DNA of 64,000 nucleotides from JBALVT01 sp036961345 (lineage in GTDB: Bacteria > Pseudomonadota > Gammaproteobacteria > Pseudomonadales > Halieaceae), in assembly GCA_036961345.1 (NCBI GenBank), contig JBALVT010000001.1:1-64000 (forward strand). The letters run 5' to 3'. The notes under the pieces are model-generated. The model was not told the origin of the DNA. It ran no database searches and saw only the letters and a program-made list of their open reading frames with translations. The translations under genes and the position numbers were made by a program. Of this stretch, positions 1 through 6,867 are shown piece by piece (positions within the stretch are counted from its first letter, which is position 1; the number at the start of each line of letters is the position of its first letter).

Positions 1-303
1 GATGTATCCGGGGTTCGCAGCGACGTTCTGATCGTTGCCCTGGGTCACAGCTTGATGAGTCCGTATACCAGTTTTGTGGCGGTTGAAGAGCGCATCGCGC
101 GTCCGCAGGATGCGGCTCTGACGAAATCGGCAGTAGCCAATACACGCCCCAAGGGCCAAAGCCCTCAAAGTTTTGCCTATCCAAAAACGGCTACCACGGC
201 TTCGGTGAACTTGTTCTTCGGTGGACTGTTTCTGTTTGTAGCCATGATGGTTTATGTCATGCGTCGGGAGGAGGTGGATCATGTTCCAGCTTCCGAGGTT
301 TGA
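1..303 (+). CDS. Sortase-substrate VIT/VWA protein, C-terminal end (partial)
   Basis: The reading frame is open from base 1, so only the last 100 residues are present. The segment with SPYTSFVAVEE matches the end of the VWA region of marine proteobacterial sortase target proteins. It is followed by a sorting signal near residues 61-65 (PKTAT), a hydrophobic stretch of about 20 residues and a basic stop-transfer MRR. This is the usual layout for a substrate cut and anchored by a dedicated class GN sortase, and that sortase gene overlaps its 3' end. The product would be exported and held at the cell envelope. The ligand is unknown. The family call rests on the tail and the neighbour, since the VIT and most of the VWA domain lie outside the window. 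Confidence 0.75.
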   Translation, partial: DVSGVRSDVLIVALGHSLMSPYTSFVAVEERIARPQDAALTKSAVANTRPKGQSPQSFAYPKTATTASVNLFFGGLFLFVAMMVYVMRREEVDHVPASEV

Positions 304-934
304 CTTTCGGCGTGACGTCCCTGTGTTGTGTTTTGTACTCATCGGTTTTCAACAACTTGCCAGTGCAGGCTACATCCAGGGCAAGGCTCACCTCGCTCAG
401 TATTTGATTGCCATTGCTTGGGACAACACACTCGCCGCTGGCGGTGCACAGCACAAACCCTGGCCCTGGGCCGACACCTGGCCGGTGGCCCGAATGGAAG
501 TCCCGCGACAATCGGTTACGTTATATGTGCTGGCAGGCGCGACCGGTAACGCATTGGCGTTTGGCCCAGGATACGAATTGGCTTCGGCCAAACTCGGTGA
601 CCCGGGTTTGAGTATGATCGGCGGGCATCGGAATACGCACTTTGGCTTTCTTAAGGATATGAAGAGCAATTCGTCGTTTCGATTGCAGCTGCCCAGCGGG
701 GAATATATTCGCTATCGCGTCGCCGATGCGAAGATAGTGGATATTGAGCGCGAACCATTACCCGCTCAAACAAAGGGCACCCAGGAGCTGCAGCTTGTCA
801 CCTGTTACCCGTTTGATGCCTTGCTTCCCGGCGGCCCTCTGCGCTATGTGGTGACTGCCAGACGTGAAAAACCGGCACAAAACCTCCACGGTTTTGTAGC
901 CGAATCGATGGATCAAAAGGTGTATGAACTATGA
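281..934 (+). CDS. Class GN sortase (marine proteobacterial type)
   Basis: 217-residue transpeptidase expected to cleave the sorting signal of the gene just upstream. The catalytic triad is visible: His116 in GGHRNTHF, Cys175 in LVTCYPFDA and Arg188 in PLRYVV, in the order and spacing of sortases. An N-terminal hydrophobic segment (about residues 12-30) anchors it in the inner membrane. An upstream ATG at 254 is in frame, but the ATG at 281 follows GGAGGAGG at proper spacing and is preferred. The gene overlaps its substrate gene by 23 bases, so the pair is translationally linked. The partners seen in larger dedicated sortase systems (PdsR/PdsS/PdsO) are not downstream and could only lie upstream of the window. 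Confidence 0.88.
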   Translation: MFQLPRFDFRRDVPVLCFVLIGFQQLASAGYIQGKAHLAQYLIAIAWDNTLAAGGAQHKPWPWADTWPVARMEVPRQSVTLYVLAGATGNALAFGPGYELASAKLGDPGLSMIGGHRNTHFGFLKDMKSNSSFRLQLPSGEYIRYRVADAKIVDIEREPLPAQTKGTQELQLVTCYPFDALLPGGPLRYVVTARREKPAQNLHGFVAESMDQKVYEL

Positions 935-987
935 AACTACTACCCATTGTGGGTACGCCGAATCCGTTGGGATTGGCTCGGTGGTAG
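931..987 (+). CDS. Possible 18-residue coupled ORF after the sortase
   Basis: An ATG overlaps the sortase stop codon in the ATGA arrangement typical of translational coupling. It opens an 18-codon frame (MKLLPIVGTPNPLGLARW) whose stop touches the left arm of a strong hairpin. There is no homology call. It could be a leader or micropeptide, or chance. Confidence 0.2.
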   Translation: MKLLPIVGTPNPLGLARW

Positions 988-1060
988 CGTTCCCTGTATC
1001 TCGACATCCCCTGAGGGCGTGGGGTTTCAACCGAAGGGGATGTCGAGATACAGGGAGCGC
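987..1060. repeat. Long near-perfect inverted repeat (hairpin)
   Basis: Bases 991-1011 and 1036-1056 are perfect 21-base inverted arms separated by 24 bases. They extend to 25 pairs (987-1011 with 1036-1060) if one T-G wobble is allowed on the plus-strand RNA. The loop holds a smaller GGTT/AACC pair. It lies between the sortase operon and two convergent small genes. No T-run follows, so it is not a classic intrinsic terminator. It could be a bidirectional transcript-end structure or a REP/MITE-like element. No second copy was noticed in the window. Confidence 0.8.
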
Positions 1061-1083
1061 GGGACAGCGCTGCACGGCCCGCG

Positions 1084-1212
1084 TTAGTTGATGAGATCCT
1101 GGGTTTTGATAGGTATGGGTTTAAGTGCCTGTTCTGGTTTGGCCATTTGGCCTGCAATGAACGCAATGGCGAATATTGCAACTAGGCCTGTCCAATAGAA
1201 AGTGTCAGTCAT
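1084..1212 (-). CDS. Small single-pass membrane protein, 42 residues
   Basis: An ATG follows GAGGAG at good spacing. The product has one clear membrane helix (about residues 7-23, YWTGLVAIFAIAFIAGQM) followed by a proline/lysine-containing tail. The gene lies 18 bases downstream of another small reverse-strand gene, so both are probably cotranscribed. I do not recognise the family. The function is unknown and probably membrane-associated. Confidence 0.5.
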   Translation of the reverse strand: MTDTFYWTGLVAIFAIAFIAGQMAKPEQALKPIPIKTQDLIN

Positions 1213-1230
1213 GTGCTGTACTCCTCGCGA

Positions 1231-1410
1231 TTAGTGTAATTGCCAGCCACCGGATATTTGGGTGGCGATTTGGCGTTCCAGGTAGTCTATGCGATCCTTT
1301 AACATTCGGTTTTGGGCTGCCAGCGTATTGCTGTCATCTCGCATCTTCAGGTAAACCTCAGCACCCAGGTGAGGTATTAAGGCCTGTTGTAGAGGGTTGA
1401 GTTCAGTCAT
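1231..1410 (-). CDS. Small coiled-coil protein, 59 residues
   Basis: A strong AAGGAG precedes the ATG. The central part (about residues 22-50) has heptad-like spacing of Leu/Ile/Met and charged residues, predicting a short coiled coil. It loosely recalls the C-terminal half of phage-shock PspB, but it lacks a membrane helix. Its neighbour downstream supplies one (MTDTFYWTG...), so the two may act as a pair. No function can be assigned from sequence alone. Confidence 0.5.
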   Translation of the reverse strand: MTELNPLQQALIPHLGAEVYLKMRDDSNTLAAQNRMLKDRIDYLERQIATQISGGWQLH

Positions 1411-1446
1411 GGCAATCTCCTTGTTAGTACTGTGCCATTGTGAGCC

Positions 1447-1504
1447 GTAGTCGCCAAAACAAACATGGCAGTAGTCGCCAAGTGCATGGCTTTGGGCGCC
1501 AAAG
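1447..1504. promoter_or_regulatory. Direct repeat and palindrome in a divergent promoter
   Basis: GTAGTCGCCAA occurs twice, 24 bases apart (1447 and 1471), and is followed by the palindrome CTTTGG-GCG-CCAAAG (1490-1504). The cluster lies between the reverse-strand 59-residue gene and the forward sulfotransferase gene, a place where a regulator could control both. No known operator was recognised. Confidence 0.3.
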
Positions 1505-1597
1505 GGAGTGCGTGTACCCAGGCGTATATCTATATTGGATAAAAGAGGACGTCATTTCGATGATTAATGAATTGATCGCTAGAGGCCGTTCCCGGTA

Positions 1598-2467
1598 ATG
1601 GAAGCGAACTATTTTGTCGGCATAGGCGCAGCGAAGAGTGGTACTTCCTGGTTGGCGGATTATTTGTCTGGCCACCCGGATGTAGCGATGTCGCCAATTA
1701 AGGAGCTGCACTATTTTGATGCGCGGTATTGCCCCGAATTCTGTGGCCACTGGGATAAGGAATGGGCTGCGGTCCGGGATAAATTGAAGGCACGTAGCCT
1801 CACCGATCAAAGCGAGGAACTTAAGGAAAAATTGCGCTGCGTAACGCTTCGCTTGGAAATGATCCAGCAACCACAGAAATATAAGCAGTACTTCGATGCG
1901 CTGGTCACAGACTCCCATCGGGCATACGGTGAAATAACCCCGTCTTATTCCCTGCTGCCAGTCAGTGGTTTTGCGGCGATCAAGGCCCTGTATCCCGACG
2001 CAAAATTTGTATTCCTGATGCGTGATCCGGTTGATCGTTACTTGTCGCAGATTAAATTTATACAGCGGCTCAGATCTGTTCAGGGCAAGCAGCCACTGGC
2101 GGGGTTTGATGCCAATGACAAAGCCCTCGACTTATTGTCGAATCCTGAATACGTGAACCGTGGAGATTATCGGCGCACAATTGAGGCTTTACTTGAGGTC
2201 GCAGGCGAGGACGATGTATGTGTTTTATTTTATGAACACCTGTTTGCTGCCAGTTCCCAGGAGCATGAGCTGCGAAAACTCTGTGAGTTTCTCAGCGTAC
2301 CGTTTCGCCCTGCAGATATCAGCACCAGAATCAATGCGGGCGATGTGCTGCAATTTGATGATGAGGTTAAGGTGGCGATCAGAACCCATTTTGCCTCGAC
2401 CTACGATTTTGTCGAAGAAAAATACTCCAAACGGGCGCCGGAGTCCTGGCGTTGGAATAGTGCATAG
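1598..2467 (+). CDS. PAPS-dependent sulfotransferase
   Basis: 289-residue cytoplasmic sulfotransferase that would move sulfate from 3'-phosphoadenylyl sulfate to a hydroxyl or amine. The 5'-phosphosulfate loop is at residues 10-18 (GAAKSGTSW). The 3'-phosphate binding segment is near residues 137-150 (VFLMRDPVDRYLS), with its Arg and Ser. The length fits the Sulfotransfer_1/3 families. The ATG at 1598 has only a weak ribosome site (AGAGG about 12 bases upstream). The acceptor cannot be read from the sequence. It stands alone upstream of the thrS leader. Confidence 0.85.
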   Translation: MEANYFVGIGAAKSGTSWLADYLSGHPDVAMSPIKELHYFDARYCPEFCGHWDKEWAAVRDKLKARSLTDQSEELKEKLRCVTLRLEMIQQPQKYKQYFDALVTDSHRAYGEITPSYSLLPVSGFAAIKALYPDAKFVFLMRDPVDRYLSQIKFIQRLRSVQGKQPLAGFDANDKALDLLSNPEYVNRGDYRRTIEALLEVAGEDDVCVLFYEHLFAASSQEHELRKLCEFLSVPFRPADISTRINAGDVLQFDDEVKVAIRTHFASTYDFVEEKYSKRAPESWRWNSA

Positions 2468-2589
2468 CGTTGGTTTTGTAGTGCAGCGGGTAGGCAGTTC
2501 TGCCAGATCGGTAATAGTGCATTGGAGTTTCAGCTACCGCTTCCATTCTCCTGTCTATTCAGGCAATATTCCGCTCCATTTTGTATTGT

Positions 2590-2640
2590 AAGGCCACCCG
2601 ATTCGCTAGTAGCGATCGAGTGGCCCACTCACGTGGCCTT
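2590..2640 (+). promoter_or_regulatory. thrS leader with two alternative hairpins
   Basis: GGCCAC at 2592-2597 can pair with either of two downstream GTGGCC copies. Hairpin A (2592-2625) has about 14 pairs with one mismatch and one bulge around a TAGTA loop. Hairpin B pairs AAGGCCAC (2590-2597) with GTGGCCTT (2633-2640), eight perfect pairs. The two are mutually exclusive and end 34 bases before the thrS start. In E. coli, ThrRS represses its own mRNA through structured leader RNA, so a similar control is plausible. A simple terminator for the upstream gene is the alternative. Confidence 0.5.
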
Positions 2641-2674
2641 TAGTAGGGGTCACCACTGAAATTAGGGAAAGATC

Positions 2675-4615
2675 ATGCCAGTGATTACTCTGCCTGACGG
2701 CAGCCAACGTTCTTTTGATTCCGCTGTTTCTGTTCACGATGTTGCCGCCGATATCGGTCCCGGGCTCGCCAAAGCCGCATTGGCCGGCGTGGTGGATGGT
2801 AGTGAAGTAGATACCTCCTTTATTATTGATGCCGATGCCTCTCTGGCCATTATTACCGATCGCGACGACGCGGGCCTGGAAGTCATTAGGCACTCAACAG
2901 CACATCTGATGGCGATGGCCACCCAGCAATTGTTTCCCGGAGTGCAGGTCACCATTGGTCCGGTTATCGAAGATGGCTATTTCTACGATTTCGCGACCGG
3001 GAACAACTTTGGTCCCGACGACCTGGAAAAGATCGAAAAACGTATGGAAGAGATCGTTGCAGACGACCTCACCATAGAGCGGCTCGTTTACTCTCGGGAG
3101 AAAGCGATCGAGATTTTCCGCAATATGGGTGAGCGTTATAAAGTAGAGATTATTGAGGAATTGCCCGAAGGCGAAGAAATCTCTGTCTACAAGCAGGGCG
3201 CGTGGATGGATTTGTGCCGCGGTCCCCATGTCCCCAGCACTGGCAAACTGAAGGCCTTTAAGCTGACCAAGGTGGCTGGCGCCTATTGGCGTGGTGACTC
3301 CAAAAACAAAATGCTGCAGCGCATTTATGGCACCGCCTGGGCGAACAAGAAGCAGCTCAAGCAATATCTCAACCGCATAGCGGAAGCTGAGAAACGTGAT
3401 CACCGCAAAATTGGTAAGAAGCTGGGCCTCTTTCACACCCAGGAAGAGGCGCCTGGTATGGTGTTTTGGCACCCTGCGGGCTGGACCATTTATCAGGTCA
3501 TAGAGCAATACATGCGCAAAGCGCAAATAAAACAAGGCTACAGCGAAATCAAAACGCCGCAGTTGGTTGATCTGTCGCTGTGGGAAAAGTCCGGGCATGC
3601 CGACAAATTTGGCGATGACATGTTTCTGCTGCAATCCGACGAGCGGGAGTTTGCGGTTAAGCCCATGAACTGCCCCTGTCACGTGCAGGTATTCAATCAG
3701 GGTTTGAAATCCTACCGCGATTTACCCCTGCGATTGGCGGAATTTGGCAGTTGTCACCGCAATGAGCCGTCGGGATCGCTGCATGGCATTATGCGGGTGC
3801 GCGGTTTTACGCAGGACGACGCCCACATATTTTGTACCGAAGAGCAGATTCAGCCTGAGGTATCCTCCTTTATAGACTTTTTGCACGAGGTTTATGACGA
3901 TTTTGGTTTCACGGAAATCATTTACCGGCTGTCCACCCGTCCCGAGCAAAGAGTTGGCTCTGACAGTGACTGGGACCGTGCTGAAAAGGCTCTCGCCGAC
4001 GCTTTGGATGCTCAAGAATTGCCCTGGGAAGAACTTCCGGGCGAAGGCGCATTTTATGGTCCCAAAATTGAGTTTTCTCTGAAGGATTGTATTGGGCGGG
4101 TGTGGCAATTGGGCACTGTTCAGGTCGATTTCTCCATGCCGGGACGTTTGGACGCCCAATATGTGGCCGAAGATGGCTCCAGGCAGGTTCCGGTAATGTT
4201 GCACCGGGCCATCCTGGGTTCTTTTGAGCGATTTATCGGTATTTTGATCGAGCATTACGAGGGAGTTTTTCCGGCCTGGTTGGCGCCGGAACAAGCCGTT
4301 GTACTCAATATTACTGACAAACACAGTGAATATGCCCGAAAAGTGGAAGAAACCTTGAGAAACCGTGGCTTTCGGGTCATTTCGGACTTGAGAAATGAAA
4401 AGATCGGCTTTAAAATCCGCGAGCACACAATTCAGAAAATTCCGTACCTGCTCGTGGTAGGGGAAAAAGAAGTGGAATCACAGACAGTGGCCGTGCGAGC
4501 CCGTCGTGGTGAGGACCTCGGATCGATGGATCTGGACGCGTTTACAGCGCACCTCACTGACGATGTAGCCCGACGCGGTCGTATTGCATTGGCGAAGATG
4601 GAGAATCAGCATTAA
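2675..4615 (+). CDS. thrS: Threonyl-tRNA synthetase
   Basis: 646-residue class II synthetase that charges tRNA-Thr. The order is as expected: an N-terminal TGS domain (residues 1-62), a Ser-editing domain with H73-x3-H77 (HSTAHLMA) and DLCRGPH, a catalytic core with the zinc-binding MNCPCH near residue 333 and the motif 2 region (FGSCHRNEPSGSLHG), and a C-terminal anticodon-binding domain. The ATG is preceded by AGGGA. It is the first gene of the conserved thrS-infC-rpmI-rplT cluster, and its stop codon overlaps the infC start. It carries a structured leader that may mediate autoregulation. Confidence 0.98.
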   Translation: MPVITLPDGSQRSFDSAVSVHDVAADIGPGLAKAALAGVVDGSEVDTSFIIDADASLAIITDRDDAGLEVIRHSTAHLMAMATQQLFPGVQVTIGPVIEDGYFYDFATGNNFGPDDLEKIEKRMEEIVADDLTIERLVYSREKAIEIFRNMGERYKVEIIEELPEGEEISVYKQGAWMDLCRGPHVPSTGKLKAFKLTKVAGAYWRGDSKNKMLQRIYGTAWANKKQLKQYLNRIAEAEKRDHRKIGKKLGLFHTQEEAPGMVFWHPAGWTIYQVIEQYMRKAQIKQGYSEIKTPQLVDLSLWEKSGHADKFGDDMFLLQSDEREFAVKPMNCPCHVQVFNQGLKSYRDLPLRLAEFGSCHRNEPSGSLHGIMRVRGFTQDDAHIFCTEEQIQPEVSSFIDFLHEVYDDFGFTEIIYRLSTRPEQRVGSDSDWDRAEKALADALDAQELPWEELPGEGAFYGPKIEFSLKDCIGRVWQLGTVQVDFSMPGRLDAQYVAEDGSRQVPVMLHRAILGSFERFIGILIEHYEGVFPAWLAPEQAVVLNITDKHSEYARKVEETLRNRGFRVISDLRNEKIGFKIREHTIQKIPYLLVVGEKEVESQTVAVRARRGEDLGSMDLDAFTAHLTDDVARRGRIALAKMENQH

Positions 4616-5261
4616 GAAAGATAGTGGCAAAGGCAGCAGTAAAAAGGCAGTTATTAATGACCAAATTACGGCAGATCCGGTTCGACTGGTGGGTGCCGAA
4701 GGCGAACAGCTAGGCATTGTGCCGCTCGCGGAAGCAATAGCGACTGCTGAAGCAGCCACCATGGATTTGGTGCAAATTACTGATTCCGACCCCGTAGTGT
4801 GTAAGGTTATGGACTACGGCAAGCATATCTTTGAAGCCAAAAAGCAAAAATCTGCTCAGAAAAAGAAGCAGAAACGAACACAAGTTAAAGAAATGAAGTT
4901 TCGTCCAGGGACGGAGGATGGAGATTATCAGGTAAAACTACGCAACCTGGTACGTTTCCTAGAAAATGGCGATAAGGCCAAAGTCACACTGCGATTTCGC
5001 GGTCGTGAAATGGCTCACCAGGAAATTGGCATGGAGCTACTCAAACGAAATGCGGAGTATTTGATTATGCCTAAAGCAAAAATTCACAGTGGGGCTGCCA
5101 AACGTTTTAAAAAGACGGCTGGTGGATATAAGCGCAAAAGCGCTCACAAAAGTCACATCCTGACCAAGATGACAACCAAGCGTAAGCGTCAGTTGCGTGG
5201 AACTTCAATGATCCACGATAACGACAAGATTCTTATCGACCGCATGATGCGGGCACGCTAA
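4611..5261 (+). CDS. infC: Translation initiation factor IF-3, 3'-truncated and fused in frame to L35
   Basis: The start is best placed at ATT 4611, which overlaps the thrS stop and sits 7 bases after GGAG. It is the rare AUU start through which IF-3 controls its own translation in E. coli. The IF3-N domain and linker are intact (MDYGKHIFEAKK, KFRPGTEDGDYQVK). The C-terminal domain follows normal sequence to RGREMAHQEIGMELLKR and then departs. About 33 final residues, including the last beta strands, and the stop codon are missing. After NAEYLI the frame continues directly into L35 (Met at 5067). IF-3 is normally about 180 residues, and only 152 codons precede L35 here. Either a deletion or assembly error, or a genuine fusion. 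Confidence 0.85.
   Translation: MKKDSGKGSSKKAVINDQITADPVRLVGAEGEQLGIVPLAEAIATAEAATMDLVQITDSDPVVCKVMDYGKHIFEAKKQKSAQKKKQKRTQVKEMKFRPGTEDGDYQVKLRNLVRFLENGDKAKVTLRFRGREMAHQEIGMELLKRNAEYLIMPKAKIHSGAAKRFKKTAGGYKRKSAHKSHILTKMTTKRKRQLRGTSMIHDNDKILIDRMMRAR
5067..5261 (+). CDS. rpmI: 50S ribosomal protein L35
   Basis: 64 residues, full family length, beginning MPKAKIHSGAAKRFK and containing the hallmark KSHILTKMTTKRKRQLRG. A GGAG nine bases before ATG 5067 would allow independent initiation, so normal L35 can probably be made even though the frame is also open from infC. It lies between infC and rplT as in other gammaproteobacteria, but the usual infC stop and spacer are lost. It is a basic protein of the large subunit. 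Confidence 0.95.
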   Translation: MPKAKIHSGAAKRFKKTAGGYKRKSAHKSHILTKMTTKRKRQLRGTSMIHDNDKILIDRMMRAR

Positions 5262-5291
5262 CCGGTTACTCAACTTAAATAGGAGAAGACT

Positions 5292-5648
5292 ATGCCTCGC
5301 GTAAAACGTGGTGTGGTGGCGCATCGTCGCCACAAGAAGATTTTAAAGCAGGCCAAGGGTTACTATGGTGCCCGAAGCCGTGTATTTCGTGTTGCCAAGC
5401 AAGCTGTTACCAAAGCGGGTCAGTATGCATACCGTGACCGTCGTCAGCGCAAGCGTCAGTTTCGCGCGCTGTGGATCACGCGTATCAACGCCCAGTCTCG
5501 TGCAAATGGTTTGAGCTACAGCCGTTTGATCAATGGTCTGAAAAAGGCTGAAATCGCATTGGATCGTCGAGTATTGGCTGATCTAGCGGTACACGATAAA
5601 ACAGCGTTTACAGCGATCGTGGAGCAAGCGAAGGCCGCTCTGGCCTAA
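5292..5648 (+). CDS. rplT: 50S ribosomal protein L20
   Basis: 118 residues, the standard length, with the basic N-terminal arm MPRVKRGVVAHRRHKK and the conserved GYYGARSRVFRVAKQAV and QYAYRDRRQRKRQFR blocks. It binds 23S rRNA early in large-subunit assembly and, in E. coli, represses rpmI-rplT translation. A good AGGAG lies before the ATG, 30 bases after rpmI. An intrinsic terminator follows at about 5714-5749, separating it from pheS. Confidence 0.98.
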   Translation: MPRVKRGVVAHRRHKKILKQAKGYYGARSRVFRVAKQAVTKAGQYAYRDRRQRKRQFRALWITRINAQSRANGLSYSRLINGLKKAEIALDRRVLADLAVHDKTAFTAIVEQAKAALA

Positions 5649-5713
5649 GTCCACCCCAAACCACTACGGCTTATTAAAGCCGAAACGGTTCGCTGGCTAC
5701 ATGAAAGAAGATT

Positions 5714-5749
5714 AAAAAGGGAAAGGGCCTCGCTCTTTCCTTTTTTTTT
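5714..5749 (+). terminator. Intrinsic terminator between rplT and pheS
   Basis: GGAAAG pairs with CTTTCC around a 9-base loop and is followed by nine T residues. The A-run before it pairs with the T-run. It would end the thrS-rplT transcript or act as an attenuator for pheST. No phenylalanine-rich leader peptide was found; the only nearby tiny frame is MKED (5701-5715). A second hairpin CGGCTT-ATTA-AAGCCG lies upstream near 5669-5684. Confidence 0.8.
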
Positions 5750-5825
5750 GGTTTAGGCTTAAGCTTTAAGAGTACGAGTCTGAAAACAGAATCAAACAAG
5801 CAATACCTTAGAATAGGGAAAGTAA

Positions 5826-6839
5826 ATGGAAAACCTCGATGCTCTCGCCGGGGAAGTAAAAGCCGCTATTGCCGCCGCTGAAGATGGCGCCACTTTGGAG
5901 CAATTGCGCGTTGATTACCTGGGGAAAAAAGGCAAGCTTACTGCTCTGTTGAAAGGTCTTGGCAAGCTCAGTGCCGAGGAACGCCCGGCAGCGGGTGCCC
6001 AGATTAACGTGGTGAAACAGGCGTTGCAGGTAGCCATCGGAGAGCGGAAGAGCGTTCTTGAGTCGGCAGTGATAGAGGCAAAACTTGCCGCTGAAACTAT
6101 CGATGTGACTCTGCCTGGCCGCGGCCAGTCTGTGGGTGGTATCCACCCCGTTACTCGCACTATCGAGCGTATCGAAGACTTTTTCTCCGCCATTGGTTTC
6201 GACGTTGTCGAAGGCCCGGAAATTGAGGATGATTATCACAACTTCGAAGCGCTGAATATTCCTGCACATCACCCTGCCAGGGCGATGCACGATACTTTTT
6301 ATATCGATGAGTCTACGGTTCTGCGCACGCATACTTCTCCTGTTCAGGTGCGTGTGATGGAAACGGAGGAGCCGCCTCTGCGTATTATTTGTCCGGGGCG
6401 AGTGTATCGCTGTGATTCAGATTTAACGCATACACCCATGTTCCATCAGGTAGAGGGCCTGTTGATTGACGAGCATTCCAGTTTTGCTGATCTGAAAGGC
6501 GTGGTGGAAGAATTTCTGCGGGTATTCTTCGAGCGCGAGCTGCAAGTGCGCTTTCGTCCGTCTTATTTCCCTTTTACTGAACCTTCTGCCGAGGTTGATA
6601 TTCAGTGCGTAAATTGCGGTGGGGAAGGGTGCAGGGTGTGTTCCCAGACCGGCTGGTTGGAAGTTATGGGCTGCGGCATGGTGCACCCCAAGGTGTTTGA
6701 GTACTCCAACATCGACACCGAAAAATACTCCGGCTTTGCTTTTGGCATGGGAGTAGAGCGTCTTGCCATGCTGCGCTATGGAGTGAACGACTTGCGGCTG
6801 TTTTTTGATAACGACCTGCGTTTTCTCGAACAATTTTAG
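5826..6839 (+). CDS. pheS: Phenylalanyl-tRNA synthetase alpha subunit
   Basis: 337-residue catalytic subunit of the alpha2-beta2 enzyme that charges tRNA-Phe. It has an N-terminal coiled-coil arm and class II motif 2 (RVYRCDSDLTHTPMFHQVEG). Motif 3 is GFAFGMGVERLAMLRYGV near the C-terminus. A four-cysteine cluster of CxxC type (CVNCGGEGCRVC, about residues 260-271) lies just before the conserved WLEVMGCGMVHP. Similar Cys clusters occur in some PheS proteins and may hold zinc. It is followed by pheT after 28 bases. Confidence 0.97.
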   Translation: MENLDALAGEVKAAIAAAEDGATLEQLRVDYLGKKGKLTALLKGLGKLSAEERPAAGAQINVVKQALQVAIGERKSVLESAVIEAKLAAETIDVTLPGRGQSVGGIHPVTRTIERIEDFFSAIGFDVVEGPEIEDDYHNFEALNIPAHHPARAMHDTFYIDESTVLRTHTSPVQVRVMETEEPPLRIICPGRVYRCDSDLTHTPMFHQVEGLLIDEHSSFADLKGVVEEFLRVFFERELQVRFRPSYFPFTEPSAEVDIQCVNCGGEGCRVCSQTGWLEVMGCGMVHPKVFEYSNIDTEKYSGFAFGMGVERLAMLRYGVNDLRLFFDNDLRFLEQF

Positions 6840-6867
6840 CGCCACCCTCCATCCAGAGAGATAAACA

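Noticed and set aside
2894..4426. Two long reverse-strand open frames (262 and 234 codons) inside thrS
   Set aside because: They are shadows of a fully conserved thrS; their translations resemble no protein family and have no ribosome sites.
5649..5825. pheST attenuator with a Phe leader peptide
   Set aside because: There is a good terminator, but the only nearby short frame (MKED) contains no phenylalanine.
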